Positions 61,239 through 64,000 of a stretch of 64,000 nt of DNA are shown piece after piece. How positions within the stretch are numbered: the first letter of the stretch is position 1; each line of letters begins with the position of its first letter. The notes beneath the pieces were generated by a model. That model worked only from the letters and a program-made list of their open reading frames with translations, had not been told where the DNA came from and did no database searches. This stretch comes from JBBDJB01 sp040880125 (GTDB taxonomy: Bacteria > Planctomycetota > Planctomycetia > Pirellulales > JBBDJB01), in the NCBI GenBank assembly GCA_040880125.1, contig JBBDJB010000018.1, positions 62,001-126,000 of the forward strand, in the 5' to 3' direction. Position numbers and translations under genes: made by a program.

Positions 61239-62348
61239 ATGTCGCACAAATCGCACCGTGGCCACCGCCGGAAGCGGATGGCGGGGTTCATTCGGCGGCG
61301 GACTAAGCCCGGGGCCAGCCCCGGCACAATCGTCGCCGACCCCGAGTCGCCGCAACCGGTAATCCGGGTGATCGCCTATGGGCCGGATAGCGTCGAGGAG
61401 CGGCAGATCCACGACGTCGGTAAACTCGCTGCCTACCTGGCAAAGTGGCCGGTCACCTGGGTGAACATTGACGGGCTGGGAAGCGCCGAAGTGGTCCAAA
61501 AGGTTGCGCAGCTCTTTAAGCTTCATCGCCTGGCGATCGAGGACGTGGTGAACGTGCACCAACGGGCGAAGGTCGAAGAATACAGCGATCATCTGTTCAT
61601 CGTCGCCCGGATGGTCAGGCTTTCCCAACGGCTGTCCTCTGAACAGATCAGCATCTTCCTGGGGTCGAATTTCGTATTGACCTTCCAGGAGCGCGAGGGC
61701 GACAGTCTCGAGCCGGTGCGAATTCGCATCCGCGAGAAACGCGGCCGGATACGCGGCGTCGGGCCGGATTACCTTGCGTACGCGATTCTCGACGCAGTGA
61801 TCGACTCGTACTTTCCCGTGCTGGAAGAGTACGGCGAGCGGCTCGACCAGATGGACGAGCAATTGGCCCTACATCCGACCCGCGACATCGTCACTCAGAT
61901 TCATGCCACGCGCAGCGACCTGTTGTTTCTGCGCCGCGCGGTGTGGCCCCACCGCGAAGCGCTGGCGTCGCTCACCCGCGATCAGCACACACTGATCGAC
62001 CGCGAGACGCGGATTTACCTTCGCGACTGCTACGACCACACGATCCAGATCTTCGACCTGCTGGAGACCGACCGCGAGCTGTGCGCCGACATGCGAGATC
62101 TCTACCTGTCGGAGATCAGCAACCGCATGAACGAGGTGATGAAGGTACTCACGCTGATCGCAACGATCTTCATCCCGCTGGGCTTCATTGCCAGCGTTTA
62201 CGGAATGAACTTCGATACAAGCGCGTCGCCGTGGAACATGCCGGAGTTGCACTGGGAATACGGTTATCCGTATTCACTCGCATTGATGGCGCTGGTGGCC
62301 GCGTCTTTTCTATTCTACTTTTGGCGTCGCGGTTGGCTGAAACGCTGA
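61239..62348 (+). CDS. corA: CorA-family magnesium/cobalt transporter
   Basis: 369 residues. A cytoplasmic N-terminal domain with long helices (KVAQLFKLHRLAIEDVVNVH, then EVMKVLTLIATIFIPLGFIA) leads to two C-terminal helices with the invariant YGMNF between them and the end helix ALMALVAASFLFYFWRRGW. This is the CorA pentameric channel plan for Mg2+ uptake. GGGGAG at 61223-61228 precedes ATG 61239; the frame continues upstream to 60924 without family sequence. Confidence 0.92.
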   Translation: MSHKSHRGHRRKRMAGFIRRRTKPGASPGTIVADPESPQPVIRVIAYGPDSVEERQIHDVGKLAAYLAKWPVTWVNIDGLGSAEVVQKVAQLFKLHRLAIEDVVNVHQRAKVEEYSDHLFIVARMVRLSQRLSSEQISIFLGSNFVLTFQEREGDSLEPVRIRIREKRGRIRGVGPDYLAYAILDAVIDSYFPVLEEYGERLDQMDEQLALHPTRDIVTQIHATRSDLLFLRRAVWPHREALASLTRDQHTLIDRETRIYLRDCYDHTIQIFDLLETDRELCADMRDLYLSEISNRMNEVMKVLTLIATIFIPLGFIASVYGMNFDTSASPWNMPELHWEYGYPYSLALMALVAASFLFYFWRRGWLKR

Positions 62349-62414
62349 GGCCGGTGGCGCCGCGACCGACCGGGATAAGAACTGCGCATCCAGGAATGCC
62401 TGTTCCACTATTGG

Positions 62415-63344
62415 CTACACATCGCACCGCGAGACCGCCTGCCGCAGCCCGGCCAATGGATCGCGGGTGGGAATGAATTCCTGTCCGACATAGCCATCGT
62501 AGCCGACGTCCACCAGGGCCTGCATGATCGCCGGATAGTTCAGCTCCTGCGAGTCGTCCAGTTCTCCCCGGCCGGGATTGCCGGCGGTGTGGACGTGGCC
62601 GATCACGTCGGCGTGCTGGCGAATCCGCGCGATCACGTCGCCGTCCATGATCTGCACGTGATAGATGTCAAATAGCAGTTTCAGCCGCGGTGATCCGACG
62701 CGGCGGATGATCTCGACGCAGTACTCGGTGTGATCGCCCTGGTAGCCGGGATGCCCCTTCATCGGATGCGAATCGACGCGGCTGTTGAGCATCTCCAGGC
62801 AGATGGTGACGTTCTTGTCCTCGGCATGTCCGACGATCTGCTTAAACCCGCGGACGCAGTTCTCCAGGCCCATGTCGTCGGGGATGTTCTCGCGCATGCC
62901 GGTGAAGCTGATCACGTTGGGAAAGCCGGCCGCCGCGCACTGATCGATGGCGGTGCGGAGGCTATCGTGACAGGCCGGCCAATGATCGGGATTGTTCATG
63001 CCCCGCACGAAGCCGTGGCTGGACGCGATGGCGCACACCAGGCCGTGCTCTTTGATGACCGGCCAGTGCTCGGGCGCGAGCAGTTCGATGCTGACGCAGC
63101 CCAGCCCCTTGGCAACGCGGGCCAGCTCTTCGATGTTCCAATAGTCGCGGTAGCACCAGTGGCAGAGCGACTGCTTGATGCGCCCCTTGGTCGCGGCCCG
63201 CCCCTGGCCGTCGGCCGCCTGCTCTTGAGCCAATGCACTGGAACCGAGCAGACCCGCGCCGACGCCGGCGGCCAGTGCGCCGGTGTGCAACAGGTCTCGT
63301 CGATTGAGTAGGGGAGCAGCGGCGTTTTGTTTTCGTGGTTGCAT
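62415..63344 (-). CDS. Tat-exported TIM-barrel sugar isomerase/epimerase-like protein
   Basis: 309 residues. A twin-arginine signal peptide (about 1-38: LNRRDLLHTGALAAGVGAGL) is followed by an AP-endonuclease-2-type TIM barrel related to hydroxypyruvate isomerase (SLCHWCYRDYWNIEELARVA, then the metal-site region ICLEMLNSRVD and LLFDIYHVQ, IGHVHTAGNPGRGELDD). Such proteins are abundant and secreted in planctomycetes; the substrate is unknown. ATG 63344 is preferred with GAGG nine bases upstream; ATG 63353 is an alternative. Confidence 0.85.
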   Translation of the reverse strand: MQPRKQNAAAPLLNRRDLLHTGALAAGVGAGLLGSSALAQEQAADGQGRAATKGRIKQSLCHWCYRDYWNIEELARVAKGLGCVSIELLAPEHWPVIKEHGLVCAIASSHGFVRGMNNPDHWPACHDSLRTAIDQCAAAGFPNVISFTGMRENIPDDMGLENCVRGFKQIVGHAEDKNVTICLEMLNSRVDSHPMKGHPGYQGDHTEYCVEIIRRVGSPRLKLLFDIYHVQIMDGDVIARIRQHADVIGHVHTAGNPGRGELDDSQELNYPAIMQALVDVGYDGYVGQEFIPTRDPLAGLRQAVSRCDV

Positions 63345-63452
63345 GTTCGCCATCCTCGCCGTGAGAAGTTTAGAATGCGCGCGTGCGGCGCCCACAGCGT
63401 AATCGAGCGGCGCGGCGGTCACAAGCGCGGGGGCGGACGGCGACGAATCGCC

Positions 63453-63827
63453 TCACGCGCCGGTCTGAATTCGCGAAACCTGCCGCTTGGTCAAAGCGTC
63501 TGCGGCAAGCTGCCGGATGCGTCTCCAACACTCGTGCGATTGGAGCGCCTCGGGGGTCCACGAATGAGCATTCTGCCGACCGCTGATCGAGTCGAGCGAT
63601 GCGTTCAATTCGCCCAGCGCATCCAGTTCCTGGCGGCTCAACCGATTTTGAGAAAACGCCTCTTGAGCCACCCAAAAGACATCTTCCAGCGACAGTGCCA
63701 GCTCATCAATGGCTCGGCGGTCGCCGGAGGCTTCGAGGATCAAAAGCTGGTCATCGGCCGGCAAAGACAGATTCAGCACCGCGTCCCAGAGGTCGGCGAG
63801 GCGTTGGTCGAGTGTCGGTTCGGTCAT
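63453..63827 (-). CDS. acidic helical protein, candidate immunity protein
   Basis: 124 residues, acidic and all-helical, with no signal peptide. It starts MTEPTLDQRLADLWDAVLNL and ends with a PEALQSHECWRRIRQLAADA helix. The ATG lies 3 bases after the stop of the truncated toxin-like gene at 63831, so translation is tightly linked. The late ALGELNASLDSISG and SWTPEALQSHECWRRIR pattern is like small immunity proteins that follow polymorphic toxins (from memory of such families, not a search). A stand-alone hypothetical is the alternative. Confidence 0.6.
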   Translation of the reverse strand: MTEPTLDQRLADLWDAVLNLSLPADDQLLILEASGDRRAIDELALSLEDVFWVAQEAFSQNRLSRQELDALGELNASLDSISGRQNAHSWTPEALQSHECWRRIRQLAADALTKRQVSRIQTGA

Positions 63828-63830
63828 CGC

Positions 63831-64000
63831 TTAGCCCTCGACGTGGCTGGCCGGAATTAGAGGCGACTTCGTTTGGTAATCGTGAACGCGCCAGTACGGA
63901 GTTGGTCCGTGATGTCCGCCTCCGGGATGCCAGCGGACCATGCGTCCGGTCGGCCTGCCGTATTCATTATACTCGCGCAGCACCCATCCTTCGCCCTTGC
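63831..64000 (-). CDS. C-terminal part of a polymorphic-toxin-like protein (partial)
   Basis: The last 55 residues of a frame running off the right edge of the window: GEGWVLREYNEYGRPTGRMV, then RWHPGGGHHGPTPYWRVHDY, ending SHVEG and TAA. The NEYGRPTGR...HHGPxPYWRV pattern is typical of toxin tips at the end of RHS/filament-type polymorphic toxins (Ntox24-like, by eye). Only the tip is visible, so the delivery module and the full domain are unknown. The candidate immunity gene follows at once. Confidence 0.55.
   Translation of the reverse strand, partial: KGEGWVLREYNEYGRPTGRMVRWHPGGGHHGPTPYWRVHDYQTKSPLIPASHVEG

Noticed and set aside
1..64000. tRNA or rRNA genes
   Set aside because: I looked for GGTTCRANTCC-type T-loops and rRNA motifs in the gaps by eye and found none. 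A tRNAscan run would be needed to be certain.

Overview
The window is a gene-dense, GC-rich stretch of a bacterial chromosome that most likely belongs to the Planctomycetota, probably a Pirellulales-like lineage. This placement rests on protein families, not on a database search. The families are: a YTV-repeat surface protein, a 999-residue PVC-type dehydrogenase/cytochrome c protein, a DUF1080 hydrolase, an alkaline ceramidase, a DUF4159 protein beside a MoxR/DUF58/von Willebrand cluster, and a formylmethanofuran dehydrogenase subunit C homologue. A murD gene shows a peptidoglycan pathway. I see no rRNA, tRNA, CRISPR array or intact insertion sequence.

Layout. 0.3-11.5 kb: an MMPL exporter, a DUF4159 protein, and a Bat-like cluster (MoxR ATPase, DUF58, two large VWA membrane proteins). 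The DUF58 gene has no usual start codon and appears to begin at ATT. 11.7-19.1 kb: a small membrane protein, a lipoate-ligase-like enzyme, a HEAT protein, a YTV protein built on a 16-residue repeat, a BRCT-MerR-TPR fusion and a polytopic membrane protein. 19.1-23.8 kb, minus strand: CoA-binding protein, NAD-dependent DNA ligase, cupin, small membrane protein and MurD. 23.8-24.8 kb is a gene-poor, locally AT-rich island with a near-consensus promoter and palindromes.

24.8-36.8 kb: an EEP-family phosphodiesterase, an isoaspartyl peptidase, MobA divergent from FhcC, an ECF sigma factor with a membrane partner and an exported coiled-coil protein, and a likely four-gene operon moeA / moeA-PBP / NAD epimerase / DHDPS-family lyase. 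MobA, two MoeA proteins and FhcC together suggest a molybdenum or tungsten enzyme of tetrahydromethanopterin-linked C1 metabolism, although its catalytic subunits are not here. 37.2-47.9 kb: the PVC protein, ceramidase, DUF4416, DUF1080, a PLP decarboxylase, two four-helix (ferritin-like) proteins and a decayed methyltransferase. 48.1-51.5 kb: sdhCAB encoding a Bacillus/epsilon-type succinate dehydrogenase or fumarate reductase, followed by a large palindromic terminator.

51.8-64.0 kb: DUF1990, a clan-A glycoside hydrolase with an odd C-terminal helical tail, a CxxCH protein, a group of genes that often travel together in stress-related clusters (SDR, zinc alcohol dehydrogenase, SRPBCC), an ABC exporter, a Nudix hydrolase, CorA, a Tat-exported TIM-barrel protein, and at the right edge a truncated polymorphic-toxin-like C-terminus with a probable immunity gene. 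I found no single cluster that I can confidently call a new system. The best leads are that toxin/immunity edge, the molybdopterin operon with sugar-type enzymes, the BRCT-MerR-TPR fusion, and the orphan promoter/RNA candidate at 24.1-24.5 kb.
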